The notes under the pieces: generated by a model | The model's database searches: none | Told to the model about the DNA's origin: nothing | Seen by the model: only the letters and a program-made list of their open reading frames with translations | In this document: positions 17,911-26,854 of the stretch, in pieces | How the letters are laid out: every line of letters begins with the position of its first letter | Numbering within the stretch: position 1 is the first letter of the stretch | Position numbers and translations under genes: made by a program | From: Burkholderiaceae bacterium | GTDB taxonomy: Bacteria > Pseudomonadota > Gammaproteobacteria > Burkholderiales > Burkholderiaceae_C | Direction of reading: 5' to 3' | Assembly: GCA_019234815.1 (NCBI GenBank) | Contig: JAFALA010000110.1 | Coordinates: 1-64,000, forward strand | DNA length: 64,000 bases

Positions 17911-19665
17911 ATGGGGTTTTTTAGCAATATATCCAGCGGCATATACAACATTACCCACAATGTAGCCTCGAACATATCTGCCGTGATCAACCCCATGGTG
18001 AATACCACTTCACAGTCGGCTCAGGCAGTGGCTTCGGCGGCTTCGGCGGCGACGACCAACATAGTTGAAAACACTGTGACACATGCTGATCAGGCGACAG
18101 CTGCAACGACTTCAACAGCAGCAAGTGCGATAACTGGCGCCATTGCCCAATTGACGAACGGAGCAGCTTTGACGGCTACGACGGCGGCCCATGCAGTGGA
18201 AAGTACTGCCTCAGAAGCGGCTCAAGGCATGACTTCTACCGTACGGGCCGTCTTGGGCGGGAGCGCTGCAACGGCGACCACAGCCCTTGCCGGTGCGGCA
18301 GACACTGTGGCGACCTTGCCGATCCAGTCCATTCCCGTGATCGGCCCTACGGCAGCCAGCACACTTCAAAATGGGTTTCAAACCGCTGAGGGACTGACTC
18401 AAATTGCAAACGTGGTCGCAGCCAACACGGCCGCTTCAGTCATTCATGATGTAGTCACCAACCCCATTGGTACCGCAGCGGCATTGACCTTAACAGCAGT
18501 CAATGTTCCCTCGACCTTTATCAATAGCGTGGCGGAGGGCAACCTATCTGGGGCGCTGGGAAATGCCCTCAATGCACTTGCCTCGGGTCTGGCCAACGCC
18601 TTTCCGGCCGCGCCTTTGCCCAGCTACCAGACCGACTACGCCACTTCCATCGGGAACTTCCAACCCGCCAGCGTCGTAACACCCAATGTAGCAGCCTTGT
18701 TTGAGGCCGCCTTGTTTGCCGACGCCCCTTCACACGGTTTTCCTGACCCAACAAAAATTCCCACTCTATTTGGCTTGCCTGATGAAGGTTTGACAGCATT
18801 CATGGTCAATGGAAAGCAGATGTCTTTCGAAGATGACTGGCTTGGGGTATCTGGCGAGGTATGGCAAACCCCGCAAAAGCAGCTGATTATCAGTTTTGAA
18901 AGTACGGATCCCGACATCACTTACAACGCCGCCTACGCTGTCGGCTCCATCGCCTCCGATTTGGGTGTCATGGCCGGTCAAGCCACAGCAGGCGAAAAAG
19001 AATGCGTGAATTTCGCAAACGCTGTACTCAGTACGGCGGCGACACATGGAATTTCATCGAACCAGGTGTTCACAACAGGATATTCACTGGGTGGAATTGA
19101 ATCCGAGTATGTGGCGCAACAAACCGGGATTGGAGGTGCCGGATTTGCAGAAACGGGTATTCCGCTGTCGCCAGGCGCCAAAGGCAACGGCGACAACTTC
19201 ATCAGTGTCGTCATGCAAGGTGATCCGGCGTCTCAATATGCGTCCGATACCATGGGGGATCAACCCATGGCTCCCGCTTATGCTTCCGGTACGGGTACCT
19301 TGCCGCACTATGGCGCACTTATTCAAGTGGGATCCGCTACGGATAACCAGGCCTTGATGAAGGCCATGAATGAAATCAGCAATTTATTCACAGCACCCCA
19401 AGGGTGGAATGGTTTTGTAGCGGGCTGGGGAATTCACCTAGACGCATCCATCATGGCCATGTCTTTAGGTGTCGATACCCAAACGGGGGCCCAGGCAGCG
19501 GCGCTGGATGCAGTTACCAATTCAGGCATTTCAGGAGCTGTGACAACAGCTCTGGGGGTCAGCAATTCGGGAAATCTGCATGGTTCTGTTCTGAACATTG
19601 CCAATGACAACCTGGGACAGGCAGTTTCCGCCGCGCTTGCAAATCACTCGCTTCTCGTGGCATGA
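17911..19665 (+). CDS. Secreted lipase-like protein 1 (RTX-less, predicted type I secretion substrate)
   Basis: Protein of 584 residues. Residues 1 to about 240 are Ala/Thr/Ser-rich with helical character (AQAVASAASAATTNIVENTV, then PIQSIPVIGPTAAS). The C-terminal part has a hydrolase pattern: VSGEVWQTPQKQLIISFEST, then GYSLGG with candidate nucleophile Ser392, then MQGDPASQYASD with candidate Asp438. Conserved histidines 466, 509 and 557 are candidates for the third triad residue. The Ser-to-Asp gap of 46 resembles that of family I.3 lipases (about 48 in Pseudomonas lipase), but no GGxGxDxxx repeats are present. The end, ANHSLLVA, is a hydrophobic tail without an N-terminal signal peptide. 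AGGAG precedes the ATG by 7 bases. Followed by a paralogue and a type I secretion system, its likely exporter. Substrate unknown. Confidence 0.8.
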   Translation: MGFFSNISSGIYNITHNVASNISAVINPMVNTTSQSAQAVASAASAATTNIVENTVTHADQATAATTSTAASAITGAIAQLTNGAALTATTAAHAVESTASEAAQGMTSTVRAVLGGSAATATTALAGAADTVATLPIQSIPVIGPTAASTLQNGFQTAEGLTQIANVVAANTAASVIHDVVTNPIGTAAALTLTAVNVPSTFINSVAEGNLSGALGNALNALASGLANAFPAAPLPSYQTDYATSIGNFQPASVVTPNVAALFEAALFADAPSHGFPDPTKIPTLFGLPDEGLTAFMVNGKQMSFEDDWLGVSGEVWQTPQKQLIISFESTDPDITYNAAYAVGSIASDLGVMAGQATAGEKECVNFANAVLSTAATHGISSNQVFTTGYSLGGIESEYVAQQTGIGGAGFAETGIPLSPGAKGNGDNFISVVMQGDPASQYASDTMGDQPMAPAYASGTGTLPHYGALIQVGSATDNQALMKAMNEISNLFTAPQGWNGFVAGWGIHLDASIMAMSLGVDTQTGAQAAALDAVTNSGISGAVTTALGVSNSGNLHGSVLNIANDNLGQAVSAALANHSLLVA

Positions 19666-19829
19666 CCGCTGTTGCACCATCTGTTTCGCCAACGCGCTCG
19701 ATATATAGCCAACAAATCTATTTGAATATATTTTAAAGATACAGCTGACTGCATTAAAGCGTGTATCAGGGACGCACAACAACAATGTAACATTGATTTT
19801 AAATAGTCCATATAATCGAGGAGACCATC

Positions 19830-21563
19830 ATGGGGTTTTTTAATAACATTTTCAGCAACGTATCGAGTGCTGCCAGTAGCGTGGCTGCGACCGTTTCAAC
19901 CGCGGTCAATCCCGTGGTGAAAGCCACCACTCAGGCAGCCCAAGGTGTGGTTTCGACCATTTCAACTGCTACCAATGCCATTGAGGGGGGCATTGCCCAG
20001 GCTGCCAATGGCGTGGTCTCGGCAGATTCCCCTGCGACCAACGCCGAGAGAAATGTAAATGCGCAAGTGACTCAGGCGGGAGCTGAGGCAGGCTCTGTAG
20101 CAGCCAACGCCGTAAAGGGTGCCATTGCTCAGTTGAGCAACAGCGCGGCTTCAACGGGTTCCGCGGCAGCCAATGCCATCGGCGGTACCGTTGCGAAGGC
20201 AGCTCAGAGTTTGACCTCCGTGATGGGGGCGCTCGTCGGCGGGAGTACCTCCACGGTGGCAACGGCCCTTGCAGGCATCGCAGCAACGACAGCGACCTTG
20301 CCCATTCAGGCCATTCCCGTGGTTGGCCCCACCGCAGCCAAAGGACTTCAAATTGGTTTGGAGGTTGCTGAAGGGCTGCCCGTGATGGCAGGTTATGTTG
20401 CAACCAACACGGCCGCGGCTGTCATTCATGATGTGGCCACCAACCCTGCCGGCACGGCCGCCGCGTTGGCACTCACGGCAGCAAATACGTCAACCGCCCT
20501 GGTCAATGGTCTGCTTGCAGGCAATGTGCCGGGGGCGTTGAGCAATGCCCTCAATGCACTCAGCGCAGGTCTGGCCAAAGCGTTTCCACCAGCACCTTTG
20601 CCCAATTACCAGACCGACTATGCCGGATCGGTGGGCAATTTCCAGTCGGCCAGTGTCGCGACACCCTGCGTGTTGGATTTTTGTGAAGCAGCCATGTATG
20701 CGGATGCCCCTGGATTTGGATACCCTGACCCAACAAAATTACTCACTCAATTCGGCATACCCAACACAGGTTTGACCGCATTCATGGTCAACGGAAAACA
20801 AATGTCAATTGAGGACGATTTGATTGGAGTATCTGGCGAGGTATGGGAGACACAGCAAAAGCAGTTGATCATGAGCTTTGCAAGCACAAATCCGAATATA
20901 GATTACAACGCGAATTATGCTATTGGTACCGTGGCCACTGACTTTGCCCTCATGGCGAGTCAGGCGACCGCCGGTGAAAATGAATGCGTGAATTTCGCAG
21001 AATCCGTACTCAGTGCCGCGGCAGCTCAAGGCATTTCGGCCAGTCAGGTTTACACAACGGGGTATTCCTTGGGCGGAATTGAGTCTGAGTATGTGGGGCA
21101 GCAGACGGGAATTGGTGGCGTCGGGTTTGCCAGCTTTGGCATTCCTGTTTCGCAAAGCGCCAAGGGGAACGGCGACAACTTCATCAGTATTGAAATGCAA
21201 GGTGACCCTGTTTCTGAATATGCCTCGGATACTTTTGGGGCTCAGCCAGCAGCGCCCGCATACGCGCCCGGCACAGGCACTTTGCCTCATTACGGTGCAC
21301 TCATTCAAGTGGGCTCAGCGGCGGACAACCAAGCTCTAATGAATTCGATCAATGAAATGACCAATCTACCTACGATGGCTGAGGGGTTGCCTGGGTATAT
21401 TGCGGGTTGGGGAATTCACGGGACCCCGCAGATCATGGCTGAGTCTTTGGGGGTCATTAACAATCCTGCATACCTGCATGGATCTGTCCTGAATATTGCT
21501 CATGACAACTTGGGGCAAGCGGTTTCTGCCGCACTTGCAAATCATGCGCTTCTCGTGTCATGA
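19830..21563 (+). CDS. Secreted lipase-like protein 2 (paralogue of the preceding gene)
   Basis: A 577-residue paralogue, aligned with the preceding protein over almost its full length and starting with the same MGFF. The Ala-rich N-terminal region (1 to about 260) differs in sequence and spacing, while the hydrolase part is closely conserved (LTAFMVNGKQMS, TAGENECVNFAESVLSAAA, TTGYSLGGIESEYV). Candidate catalytic residues are Ser413 and Asp459, with His487, His530 or His568 as the third. It lacks about 30 residues near the C-terminus that the first copy has, and ends ANHALLVS. GAGGAG precedes the ATG. No RTX repeats and no N-terminal signal peptide. It ends 49 bases before the exporter ATPase gene, so it is probably exported by that system. 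Confidence 0.8.
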   Translation: MGFFNNIFSNVSSAASSVAATVSTAVNPVVKATTQAAQGVVSTISTATNAIEGGIAQAANGVVSADSPATNAERNVNAQVTQAGAEAGSVAANAVKGAIAQLSNSAASTGSAAANAIGGTVAKAAQSLTSVMGALVGGSTSTVATALAGIAATTATLPIQAIPVVGPTAAKGLQIGLEVAEGLPVMAGYVATNTAAAVIHDVATNPAGTAAALALTAANTSTALVNGLLAGNVPGALSNALNALSAGLAKAFPPAPLPNYQTDYAGSVGNFQSASVATPCVLDFCEAAMYADAPGFGYPDPTKLLTQFGIPNTGLTAFMVNGKQMSIEDDLIGVSGEVWETQQKQLIMSFASTNPNIDYNANYAIGTVATDFALMASQATAGENECVNFAESVLSAAAAQGISASQVYTTGYSLGGIESEYVGQQTGIGGVGFASFGIPVSQSAKGNGDNFISIEMQGDPVSEYASDTFGAQPAAPAYAPGTGTLPHYGALIQVGSAADNQALMNSINEMTNLPTMAEGLPGYIAGWGIHGTPQIMAESLGVINNPAYLHGSVLNIAHDNLGQAVSAALANHALLVS

Positions 21564-21612
21564 CAGCTATTGAACCGGACCAGGAGCCAGAAAACTCCCT
21601 TTTTGATCGTTC

Positions 21613-23841
21613 ATGATCATGCAGTCTGACAATACAACAGGGCTGTCGGCTCTGCTGATCATGGCCGGAATGCACGGCATTGTGGCCGATGTCGTGCAGT
21701 TACAGCACGAGTTCTCCCCTCAGGTTGTGGCTGCGGGTGGCTATACCGCCGACATTTTGCGCCTGTTGGCTCGGCGCTTGGGTATGAGCACTCTGCTGGT
21801 CCGACAAGACCTGGCGAGGCTTGACAAAGCGCCCTTGCCGGCCTTGGCAAGAGCAAAAGATGGTCGCTGGTTTGTGCTGGCAAAGTTCATGCCTGACACG
21901 ACGCTCGATGCAAAGGTCAGGTCCAAACAATTGCCTCAGGGCAAACTGTTGATCCAGCACCCCGGGGAAGCTCCGATGGTTCTCAGCACGCCTCAGTTGG
22001 CGGATCTGTGGACTGGTGAGTTGCTGCTTTTCACCAGCAGTGCGAGTTTTGCGGCAGAGCTCAGCAGATTTGACTTCTCGTGGTTCATTCCGGCCATTGT
22101 CAAATATCGCCGTTTGTTGCTTGAGATTTTGCTGACATCCTTGGTCTTGCAACTGATCGGGCTTGTCACCCCCTTGTTTTTTCAGGTGGTCATGGACAAG
22201 GTACTGGTCAATCACGCCATGAAAACACTGACCGTGGTTGCCGTCGGTTTGATTTGTGCCAATATTTTCGAAGCAGTATTGAGCGGCATACGCTCGTGGG
22301 TTTTCGCGCACACCAGCAGCAAGATAGATGTCGAACTTGGTGCTCGCCTGTTTCGTCATTTGCTCAATCTACCAATGGCATATTTTGAGGCGAGACGCGT
22401 TGGGGATTCTGTTGCCCGGGTTCGGGAATTGGAAAATATCCGCTCATTCCTGACCAGCAATGCCATGACCTTGGTATTGGATCTGCTTTTTTCCGTTGTG
22501 TTCATAGGAGTGATGCTGTGGTACAGCCCCCTGCTGACCTTGGTTGTGATCTTGTCCATTCCGGTTTATCTTCTGCTGTCAATCATCTTCACACCCGTCA
22601 TTCGCGCCAAGTTGAACGATAAATTCAACAAAAGCGCAGAAAACCAGTCATTTCTGGTGGAAACCGTCAGCGGCATCAACACCGTCAAGGCCTTGGCCGT
22701 GGAACCCAGGTGGATACATCGATGGGATCAGCAACTTGCTGCCTATGTGACTGCCGGCTTGTCCGCGAGCAATGTGGCCACCTTGGCCAGCAGCAGCGTG
22801 ACGCTGGTCAGCAAGTTGGTCACCGCAGGCATCATGTGGATGGGCGCCAGTCTGGTGATCGACAACCAAATGACAGTCGGACAACTGATCGCCTTCAATA
22901 TGCTGGCGGCGCAGGTTTCCAATCCAATCTTGCGATTGGCGCAGCTATGGAACGACTTTCAGCAGGTAGGCATTTCCATGAGCCGCTTGGGCGACATTCT
23001 CAATGCCCGGACTGAAATTGCAGAGCAAAAAACGCCCATGCCCCGGTTGACGGGGACTATCGAGTTCGATCAGGTCAATTTTCGCTATCGGATTGATGCT
23101 TCAGATGTCATCCGATCCCTCAATCTCAAGATCACTCCAGGCGAAGTCATTGGCATCGTGGGACGCTCTGGCTCAGGAAAAAGTACCCTGGCAAAACTGG
23201 TTCAACGACTGTACGTGCCTGATCGTGGGCGGATCTTGGTGGACGGACAAGACATTGCAGTGATCAATACCAGTTCCTTGCGTCACCAGATTGGCGTGGT
23301 TTTGCAAGAGAACATCCTGTTCAACCGCTCCATCAGAGACAACATCGCGCTGTCCAATCCTTCATTGCCCATTGAAGTGGTGATCAACGCAGCAAAACTG
23401 GCAGGCGCTCATGATTTCATTTGCGAGATGCCTGAAGGCTATGACACCAAGGTGGGTGAACACGGAACGGGACTTTCCGGCGGTCAACGCCAGCGCATTG
23501 CGATTGCGCGGGCCTTGATCACCAATCCGCGCGTGCTCATTTTCGACGAAGCCACCAGTGCCTTGGATTATGAATCTGAGGCCATCATTCAAAACAATAT
23601 GCGCCGTATCTGTCAGGGCCGCACGGTGCTCATCATTGCGCATCGCTTGTCTGCGGTTCGCGATGCCGATCGAATCATCGTGATGGAGCGCGGGCAGATT
23701 GTGGAAATAGGCAGTCACCAGGCATTGCTATCCAATCCTCAAGGCATTTACGCTCATATGTACGGACTTCAGCAAGCACATACCCATGTAAAAACTATTG
23801 AACCGACGCCGGAAGCCCAGCAAGCAGGAAATTTTGCGTGA
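21613..23841 (+). CDS. Type I secretion ABC transporter, HlyB/CyaB type
   Basis: Exporter of 742 residues with three parts. Residues 1-140 form a C39-peptidase-like domain in which the catalytic Cys position is occupied by ordinary residues (SALLIMAG), so it should bind but not cleave substrates, as in HlyB. Residues about 155-440 hold six membrane helices, including LGARLFRHLLNLPMAYFEARRVGDSVARVRE. The ATPase has Walker A GRSGSGKST (517-525), signature LSGGQRQR from residue 621, and VLIFDEATSALD. Start codons at 21613 and 21619 are both possible. It is directly downstream of two candidate substrates and its stop overlaps the adaptor start (GTGA). Confidence 0.92.
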   Translation: MIMQSDNTTGLSALLIMAGMHGIVADVVQLQHEFSPQVVAAGGYTADILRLLARRLGMSTLLVRQDLARLDKAPLPALARAKDGRWFVLAKFMPDTTLDAKVRSKQLPQGKLLIQHPGEAPMVLSTPQLADLWTGELLLFTSSASFAAELSRFDFSWFIPAIVKYRRLLLEILLTSLVLQLIGLVTPLFFQVVMDKVLVNHAMKTLTVVAVGLICANIFEAVLSGIRSWVFAHTSSKIDVELGARLFRHLLNLPMAYFEARRVGDSVARVRELENIRSFLTSNAMTLVLDLLFSVVFIGVMLWYSPLLTLVVILSIPVYLLLSIIFTPVIRAKLNDKFNKSAENQSFLVETVSGINTVKALAVEPRWIHRWDQQLAAYVTAGLSASNVATLASSSVTLVSKLVTAGIMWMGASLVIDNQMTVGQLIAFNMLAAQVSNPILRLAQLWNDFQQVGISMSRLGDILNARTEIAEQKTPMPRLTGTIEFDQVNFRYRIDASDVIRSLNLKITPGEVIGIVGRSGSGKSTLAKLVQRLYVPDRGRILVDGQDIAVINTSSLRHQIGVVLQENILFNRSIRDNIALSNPSLPIEVVINAAKLAGAHDFICEMPEGYDTKVGEHGTGLSGGQRQRIAIARALITNPRVLIFDEATSALDYESEAIIQNNMRRICQGRTVLIIAHRLSAVRDADRIIVMERGQIVEIGSHQALLSNPQGIYAHMYGLQQAHTHVKTIEPTPEAQQAGNFA

Positions 23842-25238
23842 CGAATTTACACCACCGATGGAATGCTTGGAAAGTACTCTTCAATAAGTACAGCCATGTC
23901 TTTTCACATGCCTGGGCTCAACGCCATCAAATGGATGAGCCTCACTTGCAAGCAATTGAAGCTGAGTTTTTACCAGCGGCCTTGTCCTTGCAAAGAAAAC
24001 CTGTTTCTCCTGCAGGACGCTGGGTCGCACGCATTCTCATGCTCATGTGCGCGGCCATCTGTTTGTGGTCAATCTTTGGGCGGATTGATATTGTTGTCAA
24101 TGCTCAGGGTCGGATCATTCCAACTGGCCATACAAAAACCATTGCGGCCATAGAAACTGCTCGGGTAAGCGCGATCCATGTGCAAGAAGGGCAAATGGTC
24201 AAAGCCGGCGATGTGCTGATGGAGCTGGATTCACGAACCAGCGACAGTGAGCATGCAAAAGCCGACGGCGCGCGTCGTCTGGCTCTATTGCAGCTTGCCG
24301 GCGCCTCCAAGCTGATTTGGGCGCTGGACAGCCATCATGCACCGCACCTGGATGCCATGCGGGATGTACCCGCTGAAGAGTTGAAAGACGCAGATGAGCA
24401 TTTGTCGGCTCAATGGAAGGACTATCTTGCAAAGTCAGCCCGGCTGGATGATGAAATCCACCGGTACCTTGAATCACTGCCATTGGTCACGCAACGTGCG
24501 TCGGATTACAAAATTCTCTCGCGGCAGCAAGATGTCACCGAGCACGCGTGGCAGGAAAAAGAACAGGCTCGCATTGATTTGCAAGCTCAGCTTGACGATG
24601 CGCGTGATCGAAAAACTGCCCTGCTGACAGAAACCCGAAAATCCGCCGAAGATGCACGAGAGCAGGCTCAAAAAACGCTGAACGACTCGACGCAAGATGC
24701 CATACATGCTCAAGTGCACAGCGAATGGCTGAAATTGATTTCTCCCGTTGACGGTACGGTGCAACATTTGGCGGTACATACATTGGGCGGCGTGGTCGCT
24801 GCGGCCCAGCCATTGATGCAGATCGTGCCTCAGAATCCTCAAGTGGAGATGGAGGTTTTCATCGAAAACAAGGACGTCGGCTTTGTTCATGAAGGGCAAG
24901 TCGCCGCAGTCAAGATCGATACCTTCGAATACACCAAATACGGAACCATTTCCGCCCTTGTCAATCATGTTTCACGCGATGCCATCCAACAGCCCGACGA
25001 TGGCGACGGCGCTCCACCTCGCGGGGATGGCAAAGCCAATGGCGGCCTGCTGAAGCAGCCCGCTTACCTGGTCAATTTGGTGCTCAAACAAACTGCACTG
25101 AAGGTGGATGGCAAGGAAGTTCAAATGACGCCAGGGATGGCAGGCTCGGTCGAGATCAGGACCGGTACTCGGCGCGTATTTGAATACCTGCTGGCGCCTC
25201 TCATGCAATATGGCCGGGAAAGCATGCATGAGCGCTGA
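23838..25238 (+). CDS. Type I secretion membrane fusion protein, HlyD/CyaD type
   Basis: Adaptor of 466 residues starting at a GTG inside the exporter stop codon. A 55-residue cytoplasmic tail precedes one membrane helix (VARILMLMCAAICLWSIFG). Then come the first lipoyl half-motif (VVNAQGRIIPTGHTKTIAAIE), a long coiled-coil hairpin (about 150-300, charged and Gln/Ala-rich), the second half-motif (LKLISPVDGTVQHLAVHTLGGVV) and a C-terminal beta-barrel (EVFIENKDVGFVHEGQVAAVKIDTFEYTKYG). This is the HlyD/CyaD pattern. An insertion of polar residues (QQPDDGDGAPPRGDGKANGG) sits in the barrel domain. It overlaps the outer-membrane gene by 11 bases. Confidence 0.9.
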   Translation: MTNLHHRWNAWKVLFNKYSHVFSHAWAQRHQMDEPHLQAIEAEFLPAALSLQRKPVSPAGRWVARILMLMCAAICLWSIFGRIDIVVNAQGRIIPTGHTKTIAAIETARVSAIHVQEGQMVKAGDVLMELDSRTSDSEHAKADGARRLALLQLAGASKLIWALDSHHAPHLDAMRDVPAEELKDADEHLSAQWKDYLAKSARLDDEIHRYLESLPLVTQRASDYKILSRQQDVTEHAWQEKEQARIDLQAQLDDARDRKTALLTETRKSAEDAREQAQKTLNDSTQDAIHAQVHSEWLKLISPVDGTVQHLAVHTLGGVVAAAQPLMQIVPQNPQVEMEVFIENKDVGFVHEGQVAAVKIDTFEYTKYGTISALVNHVSRDAIQQPDDGDGAPPRGDGKANGGLLKQPAYLVNLVLKQTALKVDGKEVQMTPGMAGSVEIRTGTRRVFEYLLAPLMQYGRESMHER

Positions 25239-26760
25239 ATCTGCAAGATGCACGCCCATACTGATCAGAGCATCGGTGATTGGCTTGATTGGCAGCGTGA
25301 ATCTTGCTGCGTTTCCTGCGCACGGAGACGGCGAAATTCCCCTGCATTCACCGCATGGCTTGAGCGCTTCCGCCGGGTTCACGCAGGCACGGCCGTTCGA
25401 CCCTTTGAAAACTGCACCTCCCGTGCTTTCGTCAGGTGTCACCTTGCCAGGTGATGCCGCGCCGCCCTGCCCCGGCACAGCTTCCAGTCCCCATGCGGAG
25501 GCTGGCATCGAACTCAGGCTCTTGAGCTTGGGCGGTGCAGTGGACCTCGCGCTATGCGCCAACCCTCAACTCAAAAGTTCATGGGCAGCCATCAAGATAC
25601 AGGCGGCGGCATTGGGTGAAGCCAAAGCCGCCTATCTGCCCACCGCAACTGCCGGCTTGAGCCATGTCGACGATCGAACAAACTATCCAGGCACAGACAT
25701 CCCTGTGTAGGCATTGAGAGACAACGGCAAAACGCTGAGCCTCAATTGGCGTCTTTTCGATTTTGGTGGTCGGACCGCAAACAGGCAGGTCGCCGTCGAT
25801 TTACTTGATGCAGCAATGGCCAGCCACGATGCGGCCATTCAAAAGCTTCTTGAAACTGTCGTTGGCGCCTACTTTGACGCCCAGACTGCACAGGCGACCT
25901 GGGACGCCAGGCTCAAGAGCGAGCAAGTCGCGGCCCACACCCTGACCATCGTCCAACGTCGACGAGACCACGGAGCAGCTTCGCAAGCGGACGCCTTGCA
26001 GGCAGCCACTGCCCTGGCTCGAGCCAGTCTGGACAAAAGTCGAGCTGCCGGCGATCTGCAAAAGGCGCTGTCCGTGCTCGTCTATTGCCTCGGTTTGCCG
26101 GCCGGCTCGCACTTGAGCCTCGCACCCGACCTTGCCGACGACCACCAACAGATTGGCAGAGACCTTGACGGATGGCTTGCGCAGGCACAGCAGCGGCATC
26201 CTGCCATATTGGCGGCCAGGGCTCAGCTGGACGCCGCGCGAGGCAAGGTCAAGGCGACCCAGTCCGACGGCCTGCCTAGCGTGGATTTCTCTGCCAACTA
26301 CTACCAGAACGGCCGTCCCAACCTGAGCCTGCCGGCGATCCATACCAACGAAACGGTCCTGGCCGTCACGCTCACCATTCCCTTGTTCGAAGGCTTCGGG
26401 CGGACCTACAAGGTCCGAGGCGCCTTGGCCCAGGTGGAGCAGAAATCGGCCGAACTGGACGACACCGAACATCAGGTCCTGATGAGCGTGGTCAAGACCC
26501 ATGCGGATGCGGTCTCGGCCCTGAGCAATCTCGATGCATCCAGGTCGCTTCTGGAAACCGCGCAGAACGCCACCGAATCCGTCCAAAGAAAGCTCGACAA
26601 AGGCGCTGCAGACGTGCTGGAAATGCTGAACGTTCAAGCCGCCTTGGCCGACGCGCAGTTGCAGCGAATTCGATGCCTGGCCGAGTGGCGATCGGCAAGG
26701 CTACGACTCATGGCCGTCGCCGGGGTGCTAGGACGTGAGGGTTTGAGCTCCTCGTATTGA
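25228..26760 (+). pseudogene. TolC/CyaE-type outer-membrane channel gene interrupted by an in-frame TAG
   Basis: Read through, this is a TolC-family protein of about 510 residues with a signal-like N-terminus (ILIRASVIGLIGSVNLAAFPAHG). A TAG at 25708-25710 interrupts codon 161, right after NYPGTDIPV. The same frame resumes with ALRDNGKTLSLNWRLFDFGGRTANRQ, the typical CyaE/TolC block, and stays intact to GLSSSY. The family usually has Ser or similar here, so one C-to-A change in TCG could produce it. No frameshift is needed and the downstream part is not decayed, which suggests a recent mutation, an assembly error or amber read-through. If real, the system would have to borrow another TolC. 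Confidence 0.82.
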
Positions 26761-26776
26761 AGGGCTCGTCGCTCAC

Positions 26777-26815
26777 AAGAAAAAAAGCCACCGGCCCCAA
26801 GGCACGGTGGCTGAC
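26777..26815 (-). terminator. Rho-independent terminator of aceA
   Basis: On the minus strand an 8-bp stem AGCCACCG / CGGTGGCT (26786-26793 with 26805-26812) encloses an 11-base loop and is followed by a run of T. It lies about 40 bases past the aceA stop and separates it from the convergent tolC-like gene. Confidence 0.85.
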
Positions 26816-26854
26816 ACTTTCAAAACGGGAGGCCCTGCAGCCTCAAGGTTTCGC

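Noticed and set aside
19811-19816. TATAAT just before the second lipase-like gene, as a promoter
   Set aside because: A transcript from it would start at about 19823, within or past the GAGGAG site, leaving no usable leader. No good -35 lies 17 bases upstream.
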